Of a stretch of DNA of 64,000 nt, positions 50,043-58,717 are shown piece by piece; positions within the stretch are counted from its first letter, which is position 1; the number at the start of each line of letters is the position of its first letter. Position numbers and translations under genes: made by a program. The DNA lies in contig NZ_JACMSF010000020.1 of NCBI RefSeq assembly GCF_014257025.1, positions 62,001 to 126,000 on the forward strand. Direction: 5' to 3'. Source of the DNA: Streptomyces cupreus (GTDB lineage: Bacteria > Actinomycetota > Actinomycetes > Streptomycetales > Streptomycetaceae). Below the pieces are notes generated by a model. That model had not been told where the DNA came from. It was given only the letters and a program-made list of their open reading frames with translations, and made no database searches.

Positions 50043-50097
50043 TCTGGGGGAGCGTGCCAGGCGGCGGGCGCCCGGCCGGGGAGGTGACGCAGGCTCT
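50043..50097 (+). repeat. Dispersed intergenic repeat, copy B
   Basis: CGTGCCAGGCG, then GCGCCCGG and GTGACGCAGGCTC in the order and spacing of copy A (3279-3336), but on the opposite strand. It touches the stop codon of the 60-residue gene. Confidence 0.6.
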
Positions 50098-50279
50098 CAG
50101 AGGTGGTGGGGCGGCTTCTCATCGAGGAAGCGCTTCAGGTCGGCCGCGCTGTCGCCGGTGGCGCCCGGCCGCTCGCCCCACCCGTGGTCCGTGTCGTCCG
50201 AGGACTGCTGGTCCAGCGGGTCGTCGAAGATCAGCGCGGCCTTCGGCTCGCGCGGCTCGGGGTCAGGGGCGGTGTCCAT
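50097..50279 (-). CDS. Small acidic hypothetical protein
   Basis: 60 residues, Asp/Glu/Pro-rich: MDTAPDPEPREPKAALIFDD, then DHGWGERPG and the end DLKRFLDEKPPHHL. The conserved-looking core is LIFDDPLDQQ and the Leu/Phe helix near the C-terminus, which could be a short peptide that docks on a partner. There is no signal peptide or membrane segment. ATG 50279. It is convergent with mscL and divergent from ltrA. I do not recognise a named family. Confidence 0.65.
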   Translation of the reverse strand: MDTAPDPEPREPKAALIFDDPLDQQSSDDTDHGWGERPGATGDSAADLKRFLDEKPPHHL

Positions 50280-50436
50280 CCCTCAAGGGTACGGCCCTGG
50301 CGGGGCCCCCGGTCCGCGAGCTGCCGCGTCGGCGGGCAGGCGTCTGGCCTGGCCTTTTCGGGGGGACCTTGAACCCCCGCGCACTCGTGAATCCGTTCAC
50401 AAGAAATTCGGCGCCCTGTCTGCTGTGCTTGGACTC

Positions 50437-51684
50437 ATGACGTCCAGCTCGACTCCCGCTTCGCCCACGCCCGGCGCGCCCGGAAACAACCGCCCCTTGC
50501 GCAAGCTCACGGCCCGGGGCCGCGGCGAGGCGCACCGCGCCTCCACGCCACTGGAGCTCTTCTTCGACCTGTGCTTCGTCGTGGCCATCGCCCAGGCCGG
50601 TGTGTCGCTGGTGCACTCCGTGGCCGAGGCGCACACCGGCGAGGGCATCCTCAACTACGCGATGGTCTTCTTCGCCATCTGGTGGGCCTGGATGAACTTC
50701 ACCTGGTTCGCCTCCGCCTACGACAACGACGACGTCCTCTACCGGGTCGTCACCCTGGTGCAGATCGCCGGCGTGCTGGTCCTCGCGGCCGGGGTGTCCA
50801 AGGCGTTCGACGACCACGACTTCCTGGCCGTCTGGCTGGGCTACTTGATCATGCGGCTCGCGATGACGAGCCAGTGGCTGCGCGCGGCCCACTGCAGTCA
50901 GGGCCCGGAGAGAACGACAGCCCTGAGGTACGCCGCCGGCGTGCTGGTCTGCCAGATCGGCTGGCTGGGACTGCTGATCCTGCCCGAGGGCGGCAGGCCC
51001 TGGCTGTTCCTGCTGATGGCGATTGCGGAGATGTGCGTGCCGGCGTACGCCGAGAAGGACCACGCCACGTCCTGGCATCCGCGCCACATCGCCGAGCGCT
51101 ACGGCCTGTTCACGATCATCGTGCTCGGCGAGACGATCGCCGCGGCCACGGTCGCCGTGAAGACCGCCCTCGACGAGAACGAGGCGCTCGGCGAACTGCT
51201 GCCGATCGCCGCGGGCGGACTCCTGATCATCTTCTCCGCCTGGTGGATCTACTTCGTCGTGCCGATCCACGGCCATCTGCGCTCCAAAAGACAGTCCTTC
51301 CTGTGGGGCTACGGCCACTACGTGATCTTCGCGTCGGCGGCCGCGATCGGCGCCGGTCTGGAGGTGGCGGTCGAGCAGGCCGTCGGCAAGGCCCACATCT
51401 CCACGCTGTCGGCGTCGGCCGCGGTGACCCTGCCGACCGCGCTCTATCTGCTCACGGTCTGGGCGCTGCACTCACGGCACTTCAAGGTGGGCACAGCCCA
51501 GCAGCTGGTGCTGCCGACGACAGCGCTGCTGGTCATCGCCTGCACCTTCTTCGGTGACTGGGCCGTGCTCACGGCTGGGATCGTCGCGGCGCTGGCGGTG
51601 GCGACCGGCACGACGCTGACGGCCCGAATGACCGCGCGGGAGAGCAGAGCCACGGCGGCCACGACGGCGACGCCGACCGGCTGA
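50437..51684 (+). CDS. ltrA: Low-temperature-requirement A (LtrA) family membrane protein
   Basis: 415 residues with about ten to twelve membrane helices. The LtrA signature STPLELFFDLCFVVAIAQAG begins near residue 35, and HIAERYGLFTIIVLGETIAA is the second conserved block. It was named for a Listeria cold-growth gene; biochemical role is unknown. ATG 50437 lacks a Shine-Dalgarno sequence, and TGTGCT lies 7 nt upstream, a weak leaderless pattern. It is followed after 40 bp by the P1 peptidase gene. Confidence 0.88.
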   Translation: MTSSSTPASPTPGAPGNNRPLRKLTARGRGEAHRASTPLELFFDLCFVVAIAQAGVSLVHSVAEAHTGEGILNYAMVFFAIWWAWMNFTWFASAYDNDDVLYRVVTLVQIAGVLVLAAGVSKAFDDHDFLAVWLGYLIMRLAMTSQWLRAAHCSQGPERTTALRYAAGVLVCQIGWLGLLILPEGGRPWLFLLMAIAEMCVPAYAEKDHATSWHPRHIAERYGLFTIIVLGETIAAATVAVKTALDENEALGELLPIAAGGLLIIFSAWWIYFVVPIHGHLRSKRQSFLWGYGHYVIFASAAAIGAGLEVAVEQAVGKAHISTLSASAAVTLPTALYLLTVWALHSRHFKVGTAQQLVLPTTALLVIACTFFGDWAVLTAGIVAALAVATGTTLTARMTARESRATAATTATPTG

Positions 51685-51712
51685 CCTCTCCTGGCGCGGC
51701 CCCGGGCTGGAC

Positions 51713-51718
51713 GACACT
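51713..51718 (+). promoter_or_regulatory. -10 hexamer of the leaderless P1 peptidase gene
   Basis: GACACT, 6 nt before ATG 51725. Same GAnnnT variant as before ohrR. Confidence 0.4.
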
Positions 51719-51724
51719 GGCTCC

Positions 51725-52762
51725 ATGACAGTTGACGCATTGACGGACGTCGCCGGTGTGCGGGTGGGACACGCGACGCGTATCGGCGACGGTTGGCTCA
51801 CCGGCACCACTGTCGTCCTCGCTCCGGAGGGCGGGGCCGTCGCGGCGGTCGACGTGCGGGGCGGCGGCCCCGGCACCAAGGAGACCGACGCCCTCGACCC
51901 ACGGAACGTGGTGCAGAAGGTCGAGGCGATCGTCCTGACCGGCGGCAGCGCCTACGGGCTCGACGCGGCGTCCGGCGTGATGGCCTGGCTGGAGGAGCGG
52001 GGGCGAGGGGTGCGCGTAGGGCCGGATCCGGCGCACGTGGTGCCCGTGGTGCCCGCGGCGTGCGTCTTCGACCTGGGGCGGGGCGGCGACTTCCGGGCCC
52101 GGCCGGACGCGGCGACCGGGCGCGCGGCGGTCGAGGAGGCCGCGGCGAGCGCGGCCGGCGCCCGGGTGCGGGAAGGGTGCGTCGGCGCCGGTGCGGGGGC
52201 GGTGGTCGGGATACTGAAGGGCGGGGTCGGGACGGCGAGCGTGGTGCTCGGGTCGGGGGTCACCGTGGGCGCGCTGGTGGTGGCGAACGCGGCGGGGGGC
52301 GCGATGGATCCGCAAACCGGTGTGCTGTACGGGGAGTTGTTCCAGGGGCGGGTGGAGTATCCCGAGGCGCGGGTGCACGAAGCCGCGCTCCGGCGGCTCG
52401 CGGAGACCTCGGCGAAGAGCGCGCCTCCCCCGCTGAACACGACGCTCGCCGTCGTCGCCACCGACGCGGACCTCTCCAAGGCGCAGGCGCAGAAACTGGC
52501 GGGCACGGCGCACGACGGCATCGCACGCGCTGTGCGGCCGGTGCATCTGCTCCACGACGGCGACACGGTGTTCGCCCTGGCGACGGGGGCTCGCTCGCTC
52601 GACGCCGGGAGCCCGCTCGCACTGAACGAGATCCTCGCCGCGGGCGCGGATGTGGTGACGCGCGCCATCGTGCGCGCGGTGCGCGCCGCGGAGTCGGTGG
52701 ACGGGCCGGGCGGGGTGTGGCCGTCGTACGGGGAGTTGTACGGGGGTGGCGGGCGGTCCTGA
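51725..52762 (+). CDS. P1 (S58/DmpA-NylC) family self-cleaving peptidase
   Basis: 345 residues of the DmpA/NylC fold, in which the precursor cuts itself before a Thr/Ser that becomes the nucleophile. The cleavage motif is LNTTLAVVATDADLSK near residue 239, Asn-Thr as in NylC nylon-oligomer hydrolase and not Gly-Ser as in DmpA. The N-terminal VAGVRVGHATRIGDGWLTGT and the Gly-rich VLTGGSAYGLDAASGVMAWL are family hallmarks. There is no signal peptide. Substrates of relatives are D-amino-acid peptides, beta-peptides and cyclic amides; this one is unknown. Confidence 0.9.
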   Translation: MTVDALTDVAGVRVGHATRIGDGWLTGTTVVLAPEGGAVAAVDVRGGGPGTKETDALDPRNVVQKVEAIVLTGGSAYGLDAASGVMAWLEERGRGVRVGPDPAHVVPVVPAACVFDLGRGGDFRARPDAATGRAAVEEAAASAAGARVREGCVGAGAGAVVGILKGGVGTASVVLGSGVTVGALVVANAAGGAMDPQTGVLYGELFQGRVEYPEARVHEAALRRLAETSAKSAPPPLNTTLAVVATDADLSKAQAQKLAGTAHDGIARAVRPVHLLHDGDTVFALATGARSLDAGSPLALNEILAAGADVVTRAIVRAVRAAESVDGPGGVWPSYGELYGGGGRS

Positions 52763-52987
52763 CCGGAGGTGGCTTCGGCGGCGCCCCCAAGCGCCGTACA
52801 CGCCAGGCAGGTTGCGTACCCGCCACCGCCTCCCCCGCCGCACGCGCCCCGACTTCACCCCCGAATGTCCCGGTTCTGTCACGTGATGGCGTTCACCGGA
52901 AATGGAGGGAACCCTCCCCCGCGCGGATTCCCTCTATCTGCACGCACCGGATCGGACCACGCACATCACGCGAACTTGGAGCAGCCT

Positions 52988-54211
52988 GTGACAACGCCGG
53001 ACAAAGCAGCGCGGCGCGCACTGGGGACCTGTGCCGTCCTGATGGTCGGCGCCCTCGGTCTCACCGCCTGCAGCAGCAGCGCCAACGCCAAGGACGGCGA
53101 CGACAAGGGCGGGGACTCCGCCAGGACGTCCGCCGCGAAGATCGTGATCTCGGCGAAGGACGGCTCGTCGGGCGCGTCGATCAACTCGACCGGTGTGAAG
53201 GTCAGTGACGGCGAGCTCACCGACGTGAGGATGACGGTGGCGGGGACGGGGCAGGCCGTACCGGGGGCGATATCGGCGAACGGCTCGAGCTGGAAGCCGA
53301 AGGAGCAGCTGGAGCGCGGGACCAAGTACGAGATATCGGCGAAGGCGAAGGCGAAGGACGCGGACGGGAAGACCATCGCGGCCCGTTCGAGCTTCACCAC
53401 GGTCACGCCGGAGAACAGCTTCATCGGGACGTACACGCCGGACAACGGCACGACGGTGGGCGTCGGGATGCCGGTGTCGTTCACCTTCGACAAGGTGATC
53501 AGCGACAAGAAGGCCGTGCAGTCGGGCATCACGGTCACATCGAGCAGCGGGCAGAAGGTCGTCGGCCACTGGTTCGGGGGGCAGCGGCTCGACTTCCGGC
53601 CCGAGGAGTACTGGAAGGCCGGCTCCAAGGTCACGATGAAGATCGACCTGGACGGGGTCGAGGGCGCGAACGGCGTCCACGGGGTGCAGAAGAAGACCGT
53701 GACCTTCACCATCGGGCGTTCGCAGGTCTCGACGGTGGATGTCAACACGCAGACCATGACGGTCACGCGGGACGGCAAGACCCTCAAGTCGGTGCCGATC
53801 TCGGCGGGCAGCGCGCAGTTCCCGACGTACAACGGGCAGATGGTGATCTCCGAGAAGCTCGTCCAGACGCGGATGAACAGCCAGACGGTCAATCTCGCCG
53901 ACGCCTACGACATCCCGGACGTGCCGCACGCAATGCGGCTGACGACCTCGGGGACCTTCCTCCACGGCAACTACTGGTACAACAAGGCCAACCCGCCGTT
54001 CGGGCAGCAGGGCACCAGCCACGGCTGCGTGGGGCTGCAGGACGTGCGGGGCGCGCAGGGCGACACGACGGCGAAGTGGTTCTACGACAACTCGATCGTC
54101 GGCGACGTGGTGATCGTGAAGAACTCCCCCGACAAGTCGGTGGCGCCGGACAACGGGCTCAACGGATGGAACATGCCGTGGAGCGAGTGGACTGCGGGAA
54201 GTACCGTCTGA
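52988..54211 (+). CDS. L,D-transpeptidase lipoprotein with Ig-like domains
   Basis: 407 residues. A lipoprotein signal ends LGLTAC with the lipidated Cys at 28, followed by a Ser/Asp/Lys linker. Two Ig-like domains (about 45-150 and 150-250) precede the YkuD domain, with catalytic motif SHGCVGL (Cys near 346) and upstream LHGNYWYN. It makes 3-3 peptidoglycan cross-links, resistant to most beta-lactams; the layout matches mycobacterial LdtMt2-type enzymes. GTG 52988 has GGAG 7 nt upstream. It is terminated by a strong hairpin. Confidence 0.94.
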   Translation: MTTPDKAARRALGTCAVLMVGALGLTACSSSANAKDGDDKGGDSARTSAAKIVISAKDGSSGASINSTGVKVSDGELTDVRMTVAGTGQAVPGAISANGSSWKPKEQLERGTKYEISAKAKAKDADGKTIAARSSFTTVTPENSFIGTYTPDNGTTVGVGMPVSFTFDKVISDKKAVQSGITVTSSSGQKVVGHWFGGQRLDFRPEEYWKAGSKVTMKIDLDGVEGANGVHGVQKKTVTFTIGRSQVSTVDVNTQTMTVTRDGKTLKSVPISAGSAQFPTYNGQMVISEKLVQTRMNSQTVNLADAYDIPDVPHAMRLTTSGTFLHGNYWYNKANPPFGQQGTSHGCVGLQDVRGAQGDTTAKWFYDNSIVGDVVIVKNSPDKSVAPDNGLNGWNMPWSEWTAGSTV

Positions 54212-54234
54212 GCAGGGCCTTCTGACGGTGCGTA

Positions 54235-54263
54235 GGGCCGCGCGGGAACCAACCGCGCGGCCC
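54235..54263 (+). terminator. Terminator of the L,D-transpeptidase gene
   Basis: GGGCCGCGCGG and CCGCGCGGCCC form an 11-bp perfect stem with a 7-nt loop, 24 bp after the stop. Confidence 0.8.
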
Positions 54264-54368
54264 GAGCGTCTTACGTGCGTACGTTTTCTCGGTTCCCGGA
54301 CATGATGTCCGACCGAGGGGCTACGGTATGCACCCACAAGGTGACATGCAGCAACGCCAGGAGAAGCC

Positions 54369-55115
54369 TTGAGCGTTCCGTACGAGACGGCAGCGTACGA
54401 ACCCCACGAGTCGCCGGAGTCTCCGGAGGAGCACCTCGCGCGACTGCTCGGCCGTGCCCTGAACTCCTTCGAGCTGCCCGACGAGGTGATACGGCGGCTC
54501 GACCGCGCGCTGGCGCACGACAGTTCACTGCACTCCGCTCACCACAGCGCGGGCCGGCACCGTGAGACGTACCGGCACGCCTGGCTGCTCGCCGACGGTT
54601 CGGCGCTCACCCTGTGGGAGCTCGTCCACAACACCGCGCGGGACAACGCGCCGCAGCACGAGGTGTACGTCGACGAGGAGGACCTGCGCGCCGCGACCGC
54701 GCGCCTGCCGTTGCCGCCGGAGGCCCCGGACTTCGAGCTGCCGGTGACGGTGCAGCTCTCGCCGGTGAACGCGCCGCGCCACGCGTATGTGCCGGACGAC
54801 TCGGCCGACCACGCGCGCCGGCTCCTGCGCCGTGCGGAGAACGCCGACCGGCCGGGCTCCGAGATCGCCGCGCTGCTGACCACGGCGTTCGCGCACCAGA
54901 TCACGCAGGCCTTCGGGCGACCGTGCCGCGCGGGGCGCGTCGGGTTGTGCTTCTCGCTCTACGAGCACGCCTTCCTGCTGCGCGACGGCAGCGAGATCTC
55001 CCTGTGGGAGGTCGAGCACACGGCGACGCCGGACGGACGGCATATGTGCGAGGTGTACGTCAGCGAGGACGCGGCGCGGGACGCGATGGAGCGCCGGGCG
55101 GCGCAGGTGTCGTAG
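54369..55115 (+). CDS. DUF6227 family protein with internal duplication
   Basis: 248 residues, Streptomyces-restricted as far as I know, function unknown. The two halves are homologous. Residues about 20-115 contain YRHAWLLADGSALTLWELVH and EVYVDEEDLRAA; residues about 145-245 contain YEHAFLLRDGSEISLWEVEH and EVYVSEDAARDA. Each is a small alpha/beta domain with an LWE core. It is cytosolic, with no membrane segment. TTG 54369 with AGGAG 6-7 nt upstream. Confidence 0.82.
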   Translation: MSVPYETAAYEPHESPESPEEHLARLLGRALNSFELPDEVIRRLDRALAHDSSLHSAHHSAGRHRETYRHAWLLADGSALTLWELVHNTARDNAPQHEVYVDEEDLRAATARLPLPPEAPDFELPVTVQLSPVNAPRHAYVPDDSADHARRLLRRAENADRPGSEIAALLTTAFAHQITQAFGRPCRAGRVGLCFSLYEHAFLLRDGSEISLWEVEHTATPDGRHMCEVYVSEDAARDAMERRAAQVS

Positions 55116-55135
55116 CGTGCGTCGGCGCGTGCCGC

Positions 55136-55390
55136 TCAGCGTCCGTCGCTGAGCTGCCGCACCAGGCCCGCGAACGCATCCTGTTCGGCCGGGGTGAGCT
55201 CCACCGACTCCGGGTGCGGGCCCGTCTGCCGCTGCTGCGGGAGGGCGGACAGGGCGGGGTCGGCCGGCCACGGGGCGGCGCCGGGGCGGGTGGCGCGCAG
55301 GACGCGGGCCAGGGCCATCACCCAGGCGACAGTCAGCAGGGCGAGCAGGCCCACGCCCAGCAGCTGGTAGATCGAGACATGCTCAGGCAT
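55136..55390 (-). CDS. Small single-span membrane protein
   Basis: 84 residues from ATG 55390. One membrane helix (IYQLLGVGLLALLTVAWVMAL, about 7-27), then a basic stretch, a Pro/Gln-rich linker and an acidic helix LTPAEQDAFAGLVRQLSDG. N-out/C-in topology is likely. It is convergent with the DUF6227 gene (20 bp) and lies downstream of the fruA terminator. No family recognised; an in-frame GTG upstream would run through the hairpin and is less likely. Confidence 0.65.
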   Translation of the reverse strand: MPEHVSIYQLLGVGLLALLTVAWVMALARVLRATRPGAAPWPADPALSALPQQRQTGPHPESVELTPAEQDAFAGLVRQLSDGR

Positions 55391-55406
55391 GCGCCCCAGT
55401 ACACAC

Positions 55407-55436
55407 CACGGTCCGGGATTTTGGTCCCGGACCGTG
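55407..55436 (-). terminator. Terminator of the fru operon
   Basis: CACGGTCCGGGA and TCCCGGACCGTG form a perfect 12-bp stem with loop TTTTGG, 61 bp past the fruA stop. Confidence 0.75.
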
Positions 55437-55497
55437 ACGTATCTCGCAGGTTGCCGTGAAAAGCTCACAGCTCCCTAATAGGGGCGACTCGGCGCGT

Positions 55498-57606
55498 TCA
55501 GGCCGCCACCGGCTGCTTGGACTCCGCGCTCGCGGCCGCCGTGCCCGCGCCGGGCTCGGTGGGCGCCGCGCCCAGGGCCGGCTTGCGCATGCCCTTCAGG
55601 ACGACCACCAGGGCGGTGGTGACACAGACGCCCGCCGCGATGGCGACCAGGAACAGCAGCGGGTTGCCGATCAGCGGGACCACGAAGATGCCGCCGTGCG
55701 GGGCGCGCAGGGTGGCGTCGAAGGCCATCGACAGCGCGCCGGTGACCGCGCCGCCCGCCATCGAGGCCGGGATGACGCGCAGCGGGTCGGCCGCCGCGAA
55801 CGGGATGGCGCCCTCGGAGATGAAGGAGGCGCCGAGGACCCAGGCGGCCTTGCCGTTCTCGCGCTCGGTCTGTGTGAAGAGCTTGCCGCGGATCGTGGTG
55901 GCCAGGGCCATCGCCAGCGGCGGGACCATGCCTGCGGCCATCACGGCGGCCATGACCTTCATCGCGGAGTCGCTGGGGTCGGCGACGGCGATACCGGCGG
56001 TGGCGAAGGCGTACGCGACCTTGTTGACCGGGCCGCCGAGGTCGAAGCACATCATCAGGCCGAGCAGGATGCCGAGCAGGATGGCGTTGGTGCCGGAGAG
56101 GCCGTCGAGCCAGTCCGTCATGGCCTCCTGGGCCTCGGCGATGGGCTTGCCGATCACGACGAACATCAGGAAGCCGACGATCGCCGAGGAGATCAGCGGG
56201 ATCACCACCACCGGCATGATGCCGCGCAGCACCGGCGGGATCTTCACCCGCTGGATCGCCATCACCACGCCACCGGCGATCAGACCGGCCGCCAGGCCGC
56301 CGAGGAAGCCGGCGTTGATGGTGAGCGAGATCGCGCCGCCGACGAAGCCGGGCACCAGGCCTGGCCTGTCCGCCATGCCGTAGGCGATGTAACCGGCCAG
56401 GACCGGGACGAGGAAGCCGAAGGCCACGGCGCCGATCTGGAACAGCAGGGCGCCCCAGCTGTCGACCTGGGTCCAGTCGAAGTGCTCCATCACCGAGGGA
56501 GCCTTGTTGATCTCCCAGCCGCCGATCGCGAACCCGAGGGCGATCAGCAGACCGCCCGCGGCGACGAACGGGACCATGTAGCTGACGCCGGTCATCAGCC
56601 ACTTGCGGAGCTTGGTGCCGTAGCCCTCGCCGGGCTCACCGGCGCGCTCGACCGGCGTGCCCGCGCCAGCGGGCGCCCCCGCGCTCACCTCCCCGCGCGC
56701 CGCCTTCTCGCGCACCTCGGTGATGAGTTCGGCGGGGCGGTTGATGCCCGCCTTCACGCCGACGTCGACCGTCGGCTTGCCGGCGAAGCGGTCCTTGTCC
56801 CGTACGGGCACGTCGTGCGCGAAGATCACGCCGTCCGCCGCCGCGATGAGCGCCGGGTCGAGCCGGGTGAACCCGGCCGAGCCCTGCGTCTCGACGACGA
56901 GCTCGACGCCCGCGTCACGGCCGGCGTTCTCCAGGGACTCGGCCGCCATGTACGTGTGGGCGATGCCGGTCGGGCAGGAGGTGACGGCGACGATACGGAA
57001 GGGGCGCGCGTTCCCTCCGGGGGTCTCCGGGGACTTCTCGGTGGTGTCCGGGGCGGTGTCCGGGGTGTCCTCGGTGGTGCTGCCCGCTGCGGTGTCGGCG
57101 GAGGCCGCCGCCGACACCGCAGCGGAGTCTGCGGAACCGCTGTTCTCCTCGGCCGCGCCGGGAGTCTCGTCCCCGCGGATCAGCGCCGCAGCCGAAGCCG
57201 CGTCGCCCGCCGCCCGCAGCGCGTCCGTGAACTCGGAGTTCATCAGCTGCCGCGCCAGCGACGACAGGATCGTCAGGTGGGCGTCATCCGCTCCGGCGGG
57301 CGCCGCGATCAGGAAGATCAGGTCTGCCGGACCGTCCGCCGCGCCGAAGTCGATCCCGGCCGCGCTGCGTCCGAACGCGAGCGTCGGCTCGGTGACGTGC
57401 TCGCTGCGGCAGTGCGGGATGCCGATGCCGCCGTCGAGGCCGGTCGGCATCTGCGCCTCGCGGGCGGCGACGTCGGCGAGGAAGCCTTCGAGGTCGGTCA
57501 CCCGGCCCAGGGCCACCATGCGCTCGGCGAGGGCACGGGCCGCCGCTTCCTTGGTGTCGGCGGACAGGTCGAGATCGACCAGGTCCGCGGTGATCATGTC
57601 GCTCAT
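55498..57606 (-). CDS. fruA: Fructose PTS permease, fused EIIA-EIIB-EIIC
   Basis: 702 residues. It takes up fructose and delivers fructose-1-phosphate. EIIA (1-148) has the phosphorylated His in GIGIPHC (H65). A low-complexity Ala/Asp/Thr linker (148-200) leads to EIIB with active-site C211 in TSCPTGIAHTYMAAE. After a second linker comes EIIC (about 310-690) with eight to ten helices. ATG 57606 has AAGGAG 6 nt upstream; a longer in-frame start at 57717 adds only a Pro/His-rich leader. It needs EI and HPr from elsewhere. Last gene of fruR-fruK-fruA. Confidence 0.95.
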   Translation of the reverse strand: MSDMITADLVDLDLSADTKEAAARALAERMVALGRVTDLEGFLADVAAREAQMPTGLDGGIGIPHCRSEHVTEPTLAFGRSAAGIDFGAADGPADLIFLIAAPAGADDAHLTILSSLARQLMNSEFTDALRAAGDAASAAALIRGDETPGAAEENSGSADSAAVSAAASADTAAGSTTEDTPDTAPDTTEKSPETPGGNARPFRIVAVTSCPTGIAHTYMAAESLENAGRDAGVELVVETQGSAGFTRLDPALIAAADGVIFAHDVPVRDKDRFAGKPTVDVGVKAGINRPAELITEVREKAARGEVSAGAPAGAGTPVERAGEPGEGYGTKLRKWLMTGVSYMVPFVAAGGLLIALGFAIGGWEINKAPSVMEHFDWTQVDSWGALLFQIGAVAFGFLVPVLAGYIAYGMADRPGLVPGFVGGAISLTINAGFLGGLAAGLIAGGVVMAIQRVKIPPVLRGIMPVVVIPLISSAIVGFLMFVVIGKPIAEAQEAMTDWLDGLSGTNAILLGILLGLMMCFDLGGPVNKVAYAFATAGIAVADPSDSAMKVMAAVMAAGMVPPLAMALATTIRGKLFTQTERENGKAAWVLGASFISEGAIPFAAADPLRVIPASMAGGAVTGALSMAFDATLRAPHGGIFVVPLIGNPLLFLVAIAAGVCVTTALVVVLKGMRKPALGAAPTEPGAGTAAASAESKQPVAA

Positions 57607-57769
57607 CGCGGGCTCCTTCGCACGCGTATCGCCCGGGGAGTGGGGTGGGCGGGGGTGGGGACGGGGGTGTGGTGGGGGAAGGGGGTGGCGGAAGCGAGTA
57701 ACGGGGAGCCTCGCCACTTCAGAGGCGGTGCCATGGGCACAGCCGATACGACCGGCACAGCGAAGTACG

Positions 57770-58717
57770 TCATGACACCGGCTCCTTCAGTACGCGGTCC
57801 ACCGGCACCTCGGCCGTGACCGTGACGGCCGACGGGTCCAGGTCGCCCGGCGACGGCATCACGCTGCCGGGCAGCTGTACGGCGGCGGCGCCGTGCGCCA
57901 CGGCGGACGCGAGCGCCTCCGGACCACTGCCGCCCGCGATCAGGAAGCCGGCGAGCGAGGAGTCGCCGGCGCCCACATTGCTGCGTACGACATCCACGCG
58001 CGCGCTGCCGAACCAGGCGCCCGCCTCGTCCACGAGCAACTGACCGTCGGCGCCCAGGCTCGCGAGCACGGCGCGCGCGCCCATCTCGCGCAACTCCTCG
58101 GCCGCCTTCACCGCGTCGCCCACCGTGGACAGGGGGCGACCGACGGCCTCCGCGAGTTCCTCCGCGTTCGGCTTCACCACATCGGGCCGCTCGCGCAACG
58201 CCTCCAGCAGCGCACGCCCCGAGGTGTCCAGGGCGATACGCGCGCCTCCCGCGTGCGCCCGCGCGACGACATCGGCGTACCAGGCCGGCGCGAGCCCTCG
58301 CGGCAGGCTCCCGCAGCACGCGATCCAGTCCGCGTCCCGCGACTGCTCCCGCACCGTCTCCAGCAGCAGCTCCTGCTCCGCGGCCGTCAGCTCCGGGCCC
58401 GGAGCGTTGATCTTCGTGAGCACCCCGTCCGACTCCGCGAGAGCGATGTTCGAGCGGGTGGCTCCGGCGACCCGCACCGCCGTGACCTCGATGCCCTGCG
58501 CGTCGAGCAGATCGGCGACGAGCGCGCCGGGCGCACCACCCAGGGGCAGCACCGCCACCGTGCGCCGTCCGGCGGCGGCGACGGCGCGCGAGACGTTCAC
58601 GCCCTTGCCGCCCGGGTCCATGCGTTCGCCGGTGGCGCGTATGACCTCGCCGCGCTCCAGCGAGGGAACCTCGTAGGTGCGGTCCAGGGACGGATTGGGG
58701 GTGACGGTGAGGATCAT
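57770..58717 (-). CDS. fruK: 1-phosphofructokinase
   Basis: 315 residues of the PfkB/ribokinase family. It phosphorylates fructose-1-phosphate to the 1,6-bisphosphate. N-terminal NPSLDRTYEV, sugar-site DPGGKGVNVSRAVAA and ATP/base motif NVGAGDSSLAGFL (catalytic Asp; AGDS where AGDA is also common). ATG 58717 overlaps the fruR stop (ATGA). A 163-bp gap without a visible promoter separates it from fruA. Confidence 0.95.
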   Translation of the reverse strand: MILTVTPNPSLDRTYEVPSLERGEVIRATGERMDPGGKGVNVSRAVAAAGRRTVAVLPLGGAPGALVADLLDAQGIEVTAVRVAGATRSNIALAESDGVLTKINAPGPELTAAEQELLLETVREQSRDADWIACCGSLPRGLAPAWYADVVARAHAGGARIALDTSGRALLEALRERPDVVKPNAEELAEAVGRPLSTVGDAVKAAEELREMGARAVLASLGADGQLLVDEAGAWFGSARVDVVRSNVGAGDSSLAGFLIAGGSGPEALASAVAHGAAAVQLPGSVMPSPGDLDPSAVTVTAEVPVDRVLKEPVS

